Shown here: in pieces, positions 23,336 to 33,572 of the stretch
Layout of the letters: every line of letters starts with the position of its first letter
How positions within the stretch are numbered: position 1 is the first letter of the stretch
Assembly (NCBI GenBank): GCA_965240325.2
Contig: OZ251222.1
Coordinates: 186,001 to 250,000 of the forward strand
From: Rebecca billardiae RCC1528
Lineage: Eukaryota; Haptophyta
DNA: 64,000 bases
Direction: 5' to 3'
Notes under the pieces: generated by a model
The model's input: the letters and a program-made list of their open reading frames with translations, nothing else
What the model was told of the DNA's origin: nothing
The model's database searches: none
Made by a program: the position numbers and the translations under genes

Positions 23336-23430
23336 CCTTGTCCCTCCGGACTCGAGGGACAGCCAGCCCTTGTCTCACCGGACTCGAGGGACAGCCAGCC
23401 CCTTGTCCCTCCGGACTCGAGGGACAGCCC
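23336..23430. repeat. ~33-bp tandem repeat, three copies
   Basis: Three copies of a unit containing TTGTCCCTCCGGACTCGAGG and ACAGCCAGCC, just downstream of the NSUN4-like gene. No function seen. Confidence 0.8.
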
Positions 23431-23518
23431 AGCCGGACAGGCAACGGGGGTGGCTCGCGCCGACCAATCAGCGGCCCGGAAATCCGTCTGGGACAGGTGG
23501 GTGGCAAATGCACGTGGC

Positions 23519-24640
23519 TTATGACTGATTGATGCCGCCAGTGTGATCATCCGCCACAGATTCGTCTTCCGAGGTCGTCTCCTCGCCTTCCACTGACCCG
23601 TCTGCGTCGCCCTCGGCCACGCGGGCATCCCCGACGCTTGCGCCTGCAGCAACCTCGCACACATCGAGGACGCACAGGTAGAACGGCCCGAACCCGTCAG
23701 AGCTGTCTGGCAGCACAAACCAGCCGCCGGCGGGCGTTGGCTCGCCGAAGGGGAGGTCAGCGGGCGCGCGTGCGCGCACGCGCTCCGAGTACCGCCGAAG
23801 CACGGCGCGGATCACGCCGTCGTTCTCACGCTCGTCCAGCGCGCACGTGCTGTACACGACTGTCGCCGGGGCGCGTGCCGCTTGGAGTGCACCACACAGC
23901 AGCTTGAGCTGGCGATCTGCATTGGCCTCGGGCGTGCGCACGGTCCAATGCACGAGCTCGGCTGGGTTCTGGAGCAGGTGTCGGTCCGTGGAGCACGGCG
24001 CGTCGACGAGGACTTTGCTGAATCGCCTGGGGAAGCTGGTGAGCACGGTGGCGTCATGCTGGGTCACGCGCACGGCGGCGCTGTGCTCGCGCGGCAGGTA
24101 CTGCGCCAAGACCTTGCGAAGCCGTGCGCATCGGTCAGGCGAGACATCGTTGCACTGCAGCTGCCCACCTGCGTGCGGCTGCAGCCGCTGAAGCGCGGCG
24201 ATGGCCTTGCCGCCCGGTGCCGCGCACACGTCGAGCACAACGTCCGTGGGTCCAACCCTCAGCGCCTCGACAGCGAGCAGCGACGCGCCGTCGAGGAGGT
24301 AGTGCTCAAGCAAGCCCGAGCCATCACCGCGCGGCGGCGGGAAGCTAGTACCAGGCGTACAGCGGTAGCAGCTCAACGCGAGAGGCAGCGGCTCGCCTGC
24401 TGTGAGCGCCGAATCCTCCTCAAGCTCTGTGTGCTCGCAGAACCGATTGACGAGGCGCACGTGCGCCGGCGGAGCGAGGAGCGCCGCGCGGAGCTGCTGC
24501 CATCGTTCGGGACCAAATTGGCGGGCAAAGTGGGCGTCATATTCGGCGGCGACTACCGGCAGCGGGCGCTGTTTGGGCGCCTTGGCGGCCTGCGAGCGAG
24601 ACGGGCGTGGCATCACTCGGGAGCGGCTGGCGGTCCTCAC
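23519..24640 (-). CDS. NSUN4: NSUN4-like RNA (cytosine-C5) methyltransferase
   Basis: A 373-aa SAM-dependent RNA methyltransferase of the NOL1/NOP2/Sun family that makes 5-methylcytosine in RNA. The SAM loop is VLDVCAAPGGKA (135-146). Motif IV is VLVDAPCSTDRHLL with Cys216, and motif VI is VVYSTCAL with Cys266, the expected nucleophile. The DAPCSTDR form and the segment around RQLKLL resemble the NSUN3/NSUN4 branch, which acts on mitochondrial tRNA or small-subunit rRNA; organelle location is inferred from a basic N-terminus (MRTASRSRVMPRPSRSQ). The first ATG (24640) was chosen; another lies nine codons on. It is a single exon. The C-terminal ~35 residues are acidic and low-complexity. A Mutator-like element lies about 50 bp upstream of the start codon. 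Confidence 0.9.
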   Translation of the reverse strand: MRTASRSRVMPRPSRSQAAKAPKQRPLPVVAAEYDAHFARQFGPERWQQLRAALLAPPAHVRLVNRFCEHTELEEDSALTAGEPLPLALSCYRCTPGTSFPPPRGDGSGLLEHYLLDGASLLAVEALRVGPTDVVLDVCAAPGGKAIAALQRLQPHAGGQLQCNDVSPDRCARLRKVLAQYLPREHSAAVRVTQHDATVLTSFPRRFSKVLVDAPCSTDRHLLQNPAELVHWTVRTPEANADRQLKLLCGALQAARAPATVVYSTCALDERENDGVIRAVLRRYSERVRARAPADLPFGEPTPAGGWFVLPDSSDGFGPFYLCVLDVCEVAAGASVGDARVAEGDADGSVEGEETTSEDESVADDHTGGINQS

Positions 24641-24692
24641 TCGAGCGCGCGCGCTGGTCAGAAAGCGTGGCGGGAGTCGTCAGACCTCCCCT

Positions 24693-27028
24693 GAATCGAG
24701 TCCCCTTACGTATTCAGAGAACATCTCTGTGAGAGAACATCTCTGGGCAAGCCCCGCCAGAGATGTTCTCTGGCCGGCAGCCGCCAGAGATGTTCTTTCA
24801 CAGAGAACGTTTTCGGAGCGCGCCACTGACCGTCTCGGCGGGCTGCCCTGCTGGGCTCCGACGACGGCTCCGCTACTCGCGTGCGACGCTCTCCGCCAAG
24901 CGCGATACCGGCCCGCCCACCGCGCGTTGAAGCGCGCTGGTGCACGAGCTCGCATGTTGAGCGCCATGGACGCTCTACGTAGGGCAGCGGCTCGCTCGCT
25001 CGCGCCTGTGGTGCCGCGCGTGCACGCGCGCGCGCATGCTCAAGAGCCGCCGCCCGACAGGGCACATGCACGCACGCGAGAGCACTGCCTTGATGCTGAC
25101 GAGCGTGGTGGCTCGCATCTCGCAAGACGAGACGATTCCGATGCTTGCTTTCACCGCCTTGCAGCCCTCTCGCGCGTGGCCGCCACAAGCACCCGCGTGC
25201 GCAGCACTGAGCAGCGCGGCGCAACACGTCGCGTGTGCTCTTCGCGCGCTGCCGTCCATCTCCCGACGCAGAGGGCTCGAGCCTGTGTGCGCGCCTTGCC
25301 CTGCAGATGTGCGCATGCTCGCTGAACAGATCCTTGGGGGCGCCGAGCAGTCTGCGCCCACGCCGCCGACTGATGAGGGCGGTGCAGGTTGGGGGATCAG
25401 CTTGAGAGTTGGCCTCGCGCCGCTGCTGCAGAGCCCAAGTCTCCTGAGACGCAGCCCTGGCGGCGCTGGCCAGGGGCGCGCACAGCGCGCGCTCGTGCGG
25501 CTGTGGATGCGGCCGTGGAGGTCGAAGCCGCATATGCGTAGCCGCGAGAGAGCGCGCGGCGCCCTCTCACGCGGCGCGCCTCGCTCGCGCCACGTTCGCC
25601 TCGTCTCAGGCTAGCGCGTACGCGCACGCGTGCGCGAGCGCCAGCCGTGCGCGCAGCCAACTGTCATCAGCTCGCGCGGGCGCGGGCCGCTGTGCGGTCG
25701 GCGTGAGCCAGGCGAGCCGCCGGGCAAGCCATCGGATGAGTTTGAGATGCCCTTGACGTGTATACTGCTTCTCGCATCGTCGCGCTCGCCCCACCCCCGC
25801 GCCCCCGCGCCCGTGCTGTCATGTGACGATGCGTACGCAGCTTGTGCTACAGTACTTACAATGTGGCGGCCCAGCGCACACAAGTCTTGGAACACCTGAT
25901 ACGAAAGGAGCGCGGCGCGAAGCTTGCGCACGGGACCCTGAGCAAGCTCGTGCTAGGCGAGGTCACTTGCTTAGCACCGATGAGCTCTCAACCTTGCCCG
26001 GCGGCTCGCCTGGCTCACGCCGACCGCACAGCGGCCCGCGCCCGCGCGAGCTGATGACAGTTGGCAGTGCCCACGGCTGGCGCTCGCGCACGCGTGCGCG
26101 TACGCGCTAGCCTGAGACGAGGCGAATGTGGCGCGAGCGAGGCGCGCCGCGTGAGAGGGCGCCGCGCGCTCTCTCGCGGCTACGCATATGCGGCTTCGAC
26201 CTCCACGGCCGCATCCACAGCCGCACGAGCGCGCGCTGTGCGCGCCCCTGGCCAGCGCCGCCAGGGCTGCGTCTCAGGAGACTTGGGCTCTGCAGCAGCG
26301 GCGCGAGGCCAACTCTCAAGCTGATCCCCCAACCTGCACCGCCCTCATCAGTCGGCGGCGTGGGCGCAGACTGCTCGGCGCCCCCAAGGATCTGTTCAGC
26401 GAGCATGCGCACATCTGCAGGGCAAGGCGCGCACACAGGCTCGAGCCCTCTGCGTCGGGAGATGGACGGCAGCGCGCGAAGAGCACACGCGACGTGTTGC
26501 GCCGCGCTGCTCAGTGCTGCGCACGCGGGTGCTTGTGGCGGCCACGCGCGAGAGGGCTGCAAGGCGGTGAAAGCAAGCATCGGAATCGTCTCGTCTTGCG
26601 AGATGCGAGCCACCACGCTCGTCAGCATCAAGGCAGTGCTCTCGCGTGCGTGCATGTGCCCTGTCGGGCGGCGGCTCTTGAGCATGCGCGCGCGCGTGCA
26701 CGCGCGGCACCACAGGCGCGAGCGAGCGAGCCGCTGCCCTACGTAGAGCGTCCATGGCGCTCAACATGCGAGCTCGTGCACCAGCGCGCTTCAACGCGCG
26801 GTGGGCGGGCCGGTATCGCGCTTGGCGGAGAGCGTCGCACGCGAGTAGCGGAGCCGTCGTCGGAGCCCAGCAGGGCAGCCCGCCGAGACGGTCAGTGGCG
26901 CGCTCCGAAAACGTTCTCTGTGAAAGAACATCTCTGGCGGCTGCCGGCCAGAGAACATCTCTGGCGGGGCTTGCCCAGAGATGTTCTCTCACAGAGATGT
27001 TCTCTGAATACGTAAGGGGGAATCGAGT
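24693..27028. mobile_element. Mutator-like palindromic element with 9-bp target duplication
   Basis: Element 24702-27019 (2,318 bp) has perfect-looking 1,027-bp TIRs (24702-25728 and 25993-27019; coordinates sum to 51721) around a 264-bp centre. It starts CCCCTTACGTATTCAG and is flanked by GAATCGAGT on both sides (24693-24701 and 27020-27028). A 9-bp duplication with long TIRs is typical of Mutator/MULE elements. No transposase is present, so it would be non-autonomous. Each end carries about four or five copies of the palindrome AGAGAACATCTCT. All open frames inside are mirrored between the arms and are not supported as genes. Confidence 0.85.
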
Positions 27029-27206
27029 TCAGCATGGCTTCCGCCCAGGCCGGCCACTGGTCTTGAGGCTAGCCTTGTGATTGGTCGAGAAGCCTCGCTC
27101 GTCGAGCGTTCAGTACACGGAGCGGCCAACACCCTTTGCCTTGGGCGTCACTCACGCCGCTTCAGGAGGCTGGTGGCTGGACCTGGGCTAGGACCAGCCG
27201 CGCACG

Positions 27207-28086
27207 ATGATCGGCTACTACCTGTCGATGATCATATCGTGCGCGCCAGCCGTCTGCATGCACGCATCCAGGCACTTCTTTGCCCGCCCAGTCCGCTGAG
27301 CCCTCGCCCGCCCCTGCCACCCCACCGCGTTCCGTCAATGCAGCACGCTGGCTGGCACCATCTTGCCCGCGTACAAGTCCTACAAGGCATTGCGGACAAA
27401 TGACGAGGAGGAGACGCACAAATGGCTCAAGTACTGGGTCGTCTATGCGCTCTTCATTGCCGTTCAGTATCTCGCCGACTCCGTCCTGTGTTGGTGCGCG
27501 AACGCGCACGCGCGGGCATGCGGCGCACACGTGCGGCGCACAGGTGCGTGTGCAGTGCCTCCAGATTCACGCTGACTGTGTGGCATGCCCTCGGCGCCTG
27601 CGAGCAGGGTACCGCTGTACTACGAGGCGAAGATCGGCTTCACTTTGTGGCTTCAGCTGCCACAATTCAACGTGCGCGCGCATGGCTGCTGTCGCGTGAC
27701 TGCCACCGTGCGCTGCGGCTGACGGCCCTGGCTGCACCCCGCGCTGCGCCCTACTCTGCCGCAGGGGGCGGCGCTGTTGTACGCATTCGTGGAGCCACTA
27801 CTGATGGAGAAGGAGGAGACGATCGACTATGCCATTGCCAACTCGGGCAAGATCGTCAAGGAGCAGAGCAGCAAGGTGATCAGCAGCGTGACAGAGAAGG
27901 CAGGGTCGCTCAGCTCGGAGGTACGCCCTCGCACCGCGAGCGCCTGTACCCGGAGCGCGACGGTGCGGCGCCAGACTCATGACGCCAGGCTCATGCGCCA
28001 TACCTGGCCGTGCGACGCTGCGCGCGCGTCGCGAGCAGGTCATCAAGCGCACGAACAAGGCGAAGCCAAAGGCCGGTGCCGATTAG
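27207..28086 (+). CDS. HVA22: HVA22/TB2-DP1/REEP family ER membrane protein, five exons
   Basis: A 149-aa ER membrane-shaping protein assembled from exons 27207-27238, 27344-27493, 27608-27671, 27765-27920 and 28039-28086. Donors are GTGCGC (three) and GTACGC, acceptors all CAG, and every junction keeps the frame. The signature is clear: PAYKSYKAL, then HKWLKYWVVYALF, then VPLYYEAKIGFTLWLQLPQF, then YAFVEPLL, matching the TB2/DP1/HVA22 domain order with its hairpin membrane segments. The C-terminus (VIKRTNKAKPKAGAD) is basic. Family members curve tubular ER and act in vesicle traffic or stress responses. Length is normal for a compact HVA22/REEP5-type protein. Introns are short (about 93-118 bp). 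Confidence 0.92.
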
Positions 28087-29240
28087 GCACAGCCTGTACC
28101 GCCAAGTACCCGTGTGACTGTACCTGTAGGCAGCACATCGCAGCACCGACGGGCACACAGGGCAGGCCGCACGCCCTCACTCCTCAGACTTCAGCAGTGG
28201 AACGTCTGGCGCGTCGTCGAGCTCTGGCAACCGTTGACCCTGCTTCACGGAGTGCTTCACGGAGAGCACCGGCAATTGTGCGGTGCATTGCTGATTCGGC
28301 AGCTGCGTTTGCGGCAGGCGCCGCTGGCAGGTCAGCCCGGATCCGCGGCTCACGCCGCCACGGCACGTTGAGTGTCAAGGCACACCGTGCTGCCATGACT
28401 GACCGCCCATGAGGCAGCATGATTGTTTCGTCTGCCAGACGAGACTCTGGCCCAGTCTGGAACCCGGGTGGCAGCGCGGCCGCCTCGGCGGCGCGCGGGC
28501 CCGGGGTCCGCGTGGGGCGGCCGGTGCTGCCCGGCGGTGGGAGTGCCGGCTACTGGCTGCCGGCGCGCCCCGCGGTCCGATACTTACTTATGGCGCACGG
28601 CCCCCCCCGAAAGGTCTGAGCGTGAGCGAAAGCCGGGGGGGGGGCGGCGCACGTGCTCCGCAAAATCAAAAAGAGGATGCGCGCAGGATTTTGGGGATTT
28701 TTCGGTAGGTGGCCACCGCGTATGAGTCGTGGATATCGCTGCCGCAATGATTGCGTTTGTAGTATAGATGCTAATTTTAACGATAGTAACACTTAGGGGA
28801 ATGCAGGGTGGAATAGCACATAACACCAGCCGTGTGTTAGAACATTCCGTCATAGTAAGATGCCTGAATTGTAAGAGCCTGAAACAGCTCGCCAACCATA
28901 GAAACGATAGGTTGGGTCGTCAGCTTTGATTCACGCGCTTCTGAAAAACAGCGTTTTAGATTAGACGCATCCCTCTTCTCTTAAGAGAACTGCGCTAGAA
29001 TAGTGTGGTGAGTGTGTCCTGGACAGCCTGAGCGGAAAGGTCAATAATCACGGTTGTGATTCAAGATTCCTCACCCCGTATTGCCAACTGATTCAAAGCC
29101 AATGCGGGTATGAATCGACGCGTTTGTGCTCTATCTGCGATCAATAAGAGCTCTCTGATTCAAATCGGTGTACGCTGTCCTGGACAGACTCTGATCAATA
29201 ATGATGATCGGCACGAAAAGTTGCGCGTGACGGCTCGGTG
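28087..29240. other. Intergenic, AT-rich in its right half
   Basis: No gene recognised. 28430-28640 is GC-rich; 28690-29230 is AT-rich. TGTCCTGGACAG occurs twice as a direct repeat (about 29015 and 29178), with TGATTCAA motifs between. Confidence 0.45.
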
Positions 29241-29377
29241 ACGACGATCCAACGGCAAAGTGCCGCGGGTGCGGCGGCGTCGGTGCGGCGGAGGCGGAGG
29301 CGGAGGCGTCGGGGGAGGCGGCTGAAGGGAGCGAGGGCGATGGTGGCGGCGCAGTCGAGGGAGGTGCGCCGAATGGC

Positions 29378-30546
29378 ATGTCCGTCCTCACCCTCGCCGG
29401 CGGCGGCCGCCCGCGTGCCGCCGCCGCCGCGGCTCCGCGGCTTGCTGGCGACCGGACTAATGCACGGGTGATGCGACCGGACGCGCCGATGCTGCGCGCG
29501 TACGGGGTGGCGCAGCTGCTGCTCGAGGTGATCGCGCACTGCGCGCTCGACCCCGCCGAGCCCGCCGCATGCGCCACCCTCTCCGCAGGCTGCGTCGCAA
29601 ATCTGACCTATCCGGTCGACAGGCGTCTGCACTCGGACCGCGCGGCGGTGCGGTCGCGAGGCCGAGCGCGGGAGCCTGGGCGGCGGCGGGCGCGCGGCGG
29701 GGCATGTGCTGCCCGAGAGGCTGGCGCACTCGCCCAGCGCCGCCGCGCACACCGCCGCCGACCTCGCGCGCACGACCTCCGTCAACTCCTCCGTCAGCGG
29801 CGGAGAGCGCGTCGCGTCACGCCGCCCACGCGGCTGGTCGCTGCCGCCCAGCCGGTTCGTCATCCGAGCGCAGTCGCCCGGCGGCGGCGGGGCGGATCGG
29901 AGGCGGCGGCGTCGGAGGGCGGCGTCGGAGGGCGGCGTCGGAGGGCGGCGTCGGAGGGCGGCGTCGGAGGGCGGAGCGGAGGGCGGCGGCGCGCCGCCGC
30001 CGCCGCCCGACGGGCTGCCGCGATCGCCGCTCGCCGCCGCGATCGCCGCCGCCGACGGCAGCGGCGGCGCGCGGGCGCCCGCAGCGCGCGCCGGGCCGGT
30101 CGCCGCCTGGGTGGTGGGACCGCCGCTGGGGGGCGGGGCGGGCGGAGGAGATGGCGGTGGCGAAGGAGGACGCGGTGGTGGACGTGGACGTCACGCAGTC
30201 CGGGCTGCACTGGCTCATCCACCTCCTCTCCGCACTCGACCCGCCGCCGTCACCGACGGCGCAGCAGCTGGCGGCGGCGCGACGGACGGTGGCGGGCGCG
30301 GCCGCGGCCGAAGCGGGCGCGCGCCGCGCGCGCCGCTGCGGCGGCGTGGAGCGGCGGGAGCTGAGCGGCGCGCTGCTGCACACGCAGTCACGCTGCGCTT
30401 ACGTGCTGCAGGACGCTGTGCGAGCGCGCCACCGCCGACGCCGTCGCGCCGCCGCTGCCCCCGCCGCACCGGCACCGTCCGACCGTCCGACCGTGTCGTC
30501 ACAAGCCGCGGCTGCTGCTCACATTCACAAGCTGCGTGATCGGTGA
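29378..30546 (+). CDS. Hypothetical protein, ARM-like N-terminal exon, gene model incomplete
   Basis: Coding-like plus-strand segments suggest a multi-exon gene. The first (29378 to about 29613) reads APMLRAYGVAQLLLEVIAHC and on to LSAGCVANLTYP, an alpha-helical segment like an armadillo/HEAT repeat. A second (about 29680-29880) contains VLPERLAHSPSAAAHTAADL and a Ser/Arg-rich stretch. A third (about 30150-30420) contains MAVAKEDAVVDVDVTQSGLH and ALLHTQSRCAYVLQDAVRA. Between them a 13-bp TCGGAGGGCGGCG repeat (about 29918-29985) and Pro/Ala-rich sequence may be intron or low-complexity coding. Splice sites and the true start are not established. Function unknown. Confidence 0.4.
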
Positions 30547-31044
30547 CTCTGAGCACTAGCCACTAGGGCCGTGCGCCCCCAACTTCGTTGTTCACTACCC
30601 GAAGATCGGCGTAGCCGATCATTATATTATTATTACCGTACTGGCCGTCGTCACTAGACACTAGTCCGTAGTGTCGACCGCGGGCACTACTGTCCGTATC
30701 CGCGTACTGTACTCCGTAGCTACTGTATGTAGTAAGTTGTAACTGATCGGACTTGAGTGATTGAATGAGCAGTCTACGTTGACTACATCATCAGTCACTT
30801 AACTTGACTTAATATAAGTATACTGCCACTGTATCATAGTCAGTACATATATATATAGAGTAGCATGTGATGAATGCGAACGACGAATAATAATAAGCGC
30901 ATGTGAGTCAGCGCCAGTAGTCGCCGCGGCGGCGGGCGGGAACCGTGATGATATGATCGAGAGAGAGAGCCGAGACGAGCAGAGAGAGTAATTAGTAAGA
31001 GAGTGAGAGAGAGCCAGATTGAGTGAGAGAGTCAGAGAGATCCA

Positions 31045-31111
<67 letters not shown>

Positions 31112-32694
31112 CGGAGAGAGAGAGACGGAGCTAGAGAGATTACGACTCGTCCGTCTGACCGGCTGAGTCAGAAAAATAAACCGGCCGACCCGGCGCTAAT
31201 AAGTCGTCATCGTCATCAGTTCCGCATTATTATTCGGCTGGCCGACTAAATAAGGCTAATAAAGCCGCTAGTCGTGCATATACTTTAGCTAGTAGTACGG
31301 CTAGTAGAGTCTAGAACTTTATCAGTAACGAGTAGGCTGTCGTGTACTAGCTACTCATAGCTAGTATCATAGTTGTATTAGTAGTCAGTTATCGAGTAAT
31401 CGACATGATATTGTCCGACATCAGCAGGATCGTCATCATAGTACTTATCGTATTTTTGTACGTACATCGTAGTACAGTAGTAGTGACTACTTTGTTAGCA
31501 GCGCCTTCAGCTCCGCTGTCACGGGCGCTGATGTGTGTCTCACTCAGTGAGACAGTGATAGTGACTCACTAATGTCACTGATGTCTGCACTTATGACCGA
31601 CCGGGCGACTGACGTCGACGAGTCTGACGTCGTAGCAGAATTCAATAGCCTAGATAGCTTACTGACTTCTACGGCAGGCTCAGCCCGAGTCAGCGGCGCG
31701 ACCGACGTCGCGGGCGTCGGCACGGCCCGGCCCGGCGCGGCCCGCGGCCCGGGGCCGGACTGCGAGCGGCTGAGCCGCCGAGCGCCGGGCCGGCCGTGGA
31801 TGGACTCACGCCACTCACGGGCACCACGTGACGTCGTCAGCGGTGCTGACTCGGTGCCGCCGGGTGGCCGTGCTATAGATAGGCCTGCCAGTGACCGCGT
31901 ACTACTACTGGTGGCCCGGATACGCAGCGCGACCTGCGCCTGCGCAGCCCTGCGGTACTACTGGTACTGGTAGCCAGCACTCCGGGTCACCGCGGAGTCG
32001 GAGCACACACACTGCACAGGCTGTACTGACACTGTACATACAGACTACCTGCTCACTCAATTCGACGCGAGGTAAATATGCTATATCAGTGCACTTACGC
32101 TGCTCCGCCCCGCCGTGATGGCACCGCAGACAGAGACCCGCGCCACTCGGTCGCCGCCCGCCGCCGGCCCGGCGGCGGGCGGACTCCGTCCGGACCGAGC
32201 CGCGCGCTCAACTTGAAGTTGATAACGCCTAACAGGCTAACTCGGGTAAGCAGTAACCGCCGCCCGGACACGGACTGAGTCTGAGCCATGGCTCAGTAAG
32301 CGTCGGATGGGTGGCCATACGTGAAGGCGGCACTCTGCATCTCACGGAGTCCGAGTCCGCGCTCTGCACGCTCGCACCCGAGGGAGGGCGGATGTAGAAG
32401 CTGAATCTGGCGCCGTCGTCCCATGGCAGGCCGCCGCAGCTGCGCCCGGCCGCCGCGACTAGCATGCACGCAATGATCGAGTAGGCGTTCGAGTCGGTCG
32501 TGTGTTTGCTGCGCGTGCTGATCGTGGACTGTACGCGCACGCCGCGCTCACGTCGGCGGCGACGACGACGATCTCGGTGCGGAGCGTGAGCGACGGCATG
32601 CACTCGAGAGTTGGATGATGGCGTCGACCGCGATTGGCCGACTGCCTTCGGCAGCATGGCATGGGCCAGCAGAAGCATCACCCACTCTTGGCAC
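30547..32694. other. Long intergenic region
   Basis: AT-rich sequence with many short TAGT/ACTA-type motifs and a (GA)n run, then GC-richer patches at 31670-31830 and 32100-32280. A minus-strand reading at about 32330-32480 (NAYSIIACMLVAAAGRSC) could be a stray exon, but no model could be built. Confidence 0.45.
31050..31106. repeat. (GA)n microsatellite
   Basis: About 28 GA dinucleotides, with further imperfect GAGA on both sides from 30958 to 31135. Confidence 0.95.
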
Positions 32695-33171
32695 TTAGCT
32701 TGCGCGAGGCAAGACCCGGGAGCGAATCGACGCGAAACGGCGAGCCGCTCCGTCACTGATCGTGGAGGCCGCGTGCTGTGTGCGCGCCCGCAGTAAGGCG
32801 AGCTGCCGCTGTGGATCAGACGCTAGAAAGCAGGCCGTCATCGCAAACGGCGCGCTCATGAGCAGCCGCTGGTGGAACGGGATCGGGCGCATCGACAACA
32901 GCCGCTGCCGCCACCCTTCAGCCGTCCGGAAGGAGTTGTAGTCGGGCCCCGTTGTCCGCGGCACGATGCACAGGCCCACAGTCAATCCCAGCAGCGTCGA
33001 GGCCTGCGCCCTCAGATCCGCATCGTGGCGGACATCGCCGAGCACCTTCAGAGGTGATTCACGCAGCTTGGCGAGGGTAGCCCGGGGATGCGCGTAAGGC
33101 CGGTAGCCCTCCGTGTGCTCCGCCCCCGCCGGCACGAACGAGACGCACGCAAGCGCGACGAGCACCAGCAT
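32695..33171 (-). CDS. Small membrane or secreted protein, unknown function
   Basis: A 158-aa product beginning MLVLVALACVSFVPAGA, a good signal peptide or N-terminal anchor. It continues with a moderately hydrophobic middle (TLLGLTVGLCIVP) and a second apolar stretch (LLMSAPFAMTACFLAS). An in-frame ATG lies further upstream at 33252, but the internal start gives the signal peptide at the N-terminus. A further 3' exon is possible because coding-like sequence continues in another frame after the stop. Family not recognised. It is divergent from the RRM gene, about 400 bp away. Confidence 0.45.
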   Translation of the reverse strand: MLVLVALACVSFVPAGAEHTEGYRPYAHPRATLAKLRESPLKVLGDVRHDADLRAQASTLLGLTVGLCIVPRTTGPDYNSFRTAEGWRQRLLSMRPIPFHQRLLMSAPFAMTACFLASDPQRQLALLRARTQHAASTISDGAARRFASIRSRVLPRAS

Positions 33172-33320
33172 GGCCCTCGTCTCGAAGACGAGCCTCGAAG
33201 ACCGTTGGTTTGGCGCTGGTGAGCACACAGGGGCGTTCCCCGCATCGGTCATACGCCAAATTGAACCGTCTTCCTATTGGAACGGGCTTCGTCCATTTGA
33301 AGCGGGTACATTGAATACGA

Positions 33321-33357
33321 AAAAAGGCAAAGCCCCCCCAGGGGGGGCTTTGCTTTT
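33321..33357. terminator. Perfect hairpin resembling an intrinsic terminator
   Basis: CAAAGCCCCCCC-A-GGGGGGGCTTTG (33328-33352) is a perfect 12-bp inverted repeat, preceded by AAAAAGG and followed by CTTTT. In bacteria this would be read as a bidirectional rho-independent terminator. Here it lies between divergent eukaryotic genes, so function is doubtful. Confidence 0.45.
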
Positions 33358-33572
33358 CGGGAGCGTGTGGCAGGATCCCGGGAACGCCCTTGAATGGCTT
33401 GCGCCTTGCAGAGTTGCAGAAGCGGGCGGCGGGCAGCCGGATCTGCGCTGCGTTCTGACCGGCGCAGCGCTCTCGCGTCCGGTGCAACCGCAACCTTCAA
33501 CCTGTGCGCGTCACGCTCTCGAGCGAGCAGCCCTCGTCATCGCGACGACATCCCGGGAGGGCTGAACCAACG

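Noticed and set aside
24706-27015. 275-codon open frames in the Mutator-like arms
   Set aside because: Identical on both arms, Arg/Ala/His-rich with no recognisable domain, and overlapped by open frames on the other strand. Not a transposase.
33328-33352. Evidence for a bacterial contaminant in the window
   Set aside because: Only the hairpin looks bacterial. Flanking genes have eukaryotic domains and the composition is continuous.
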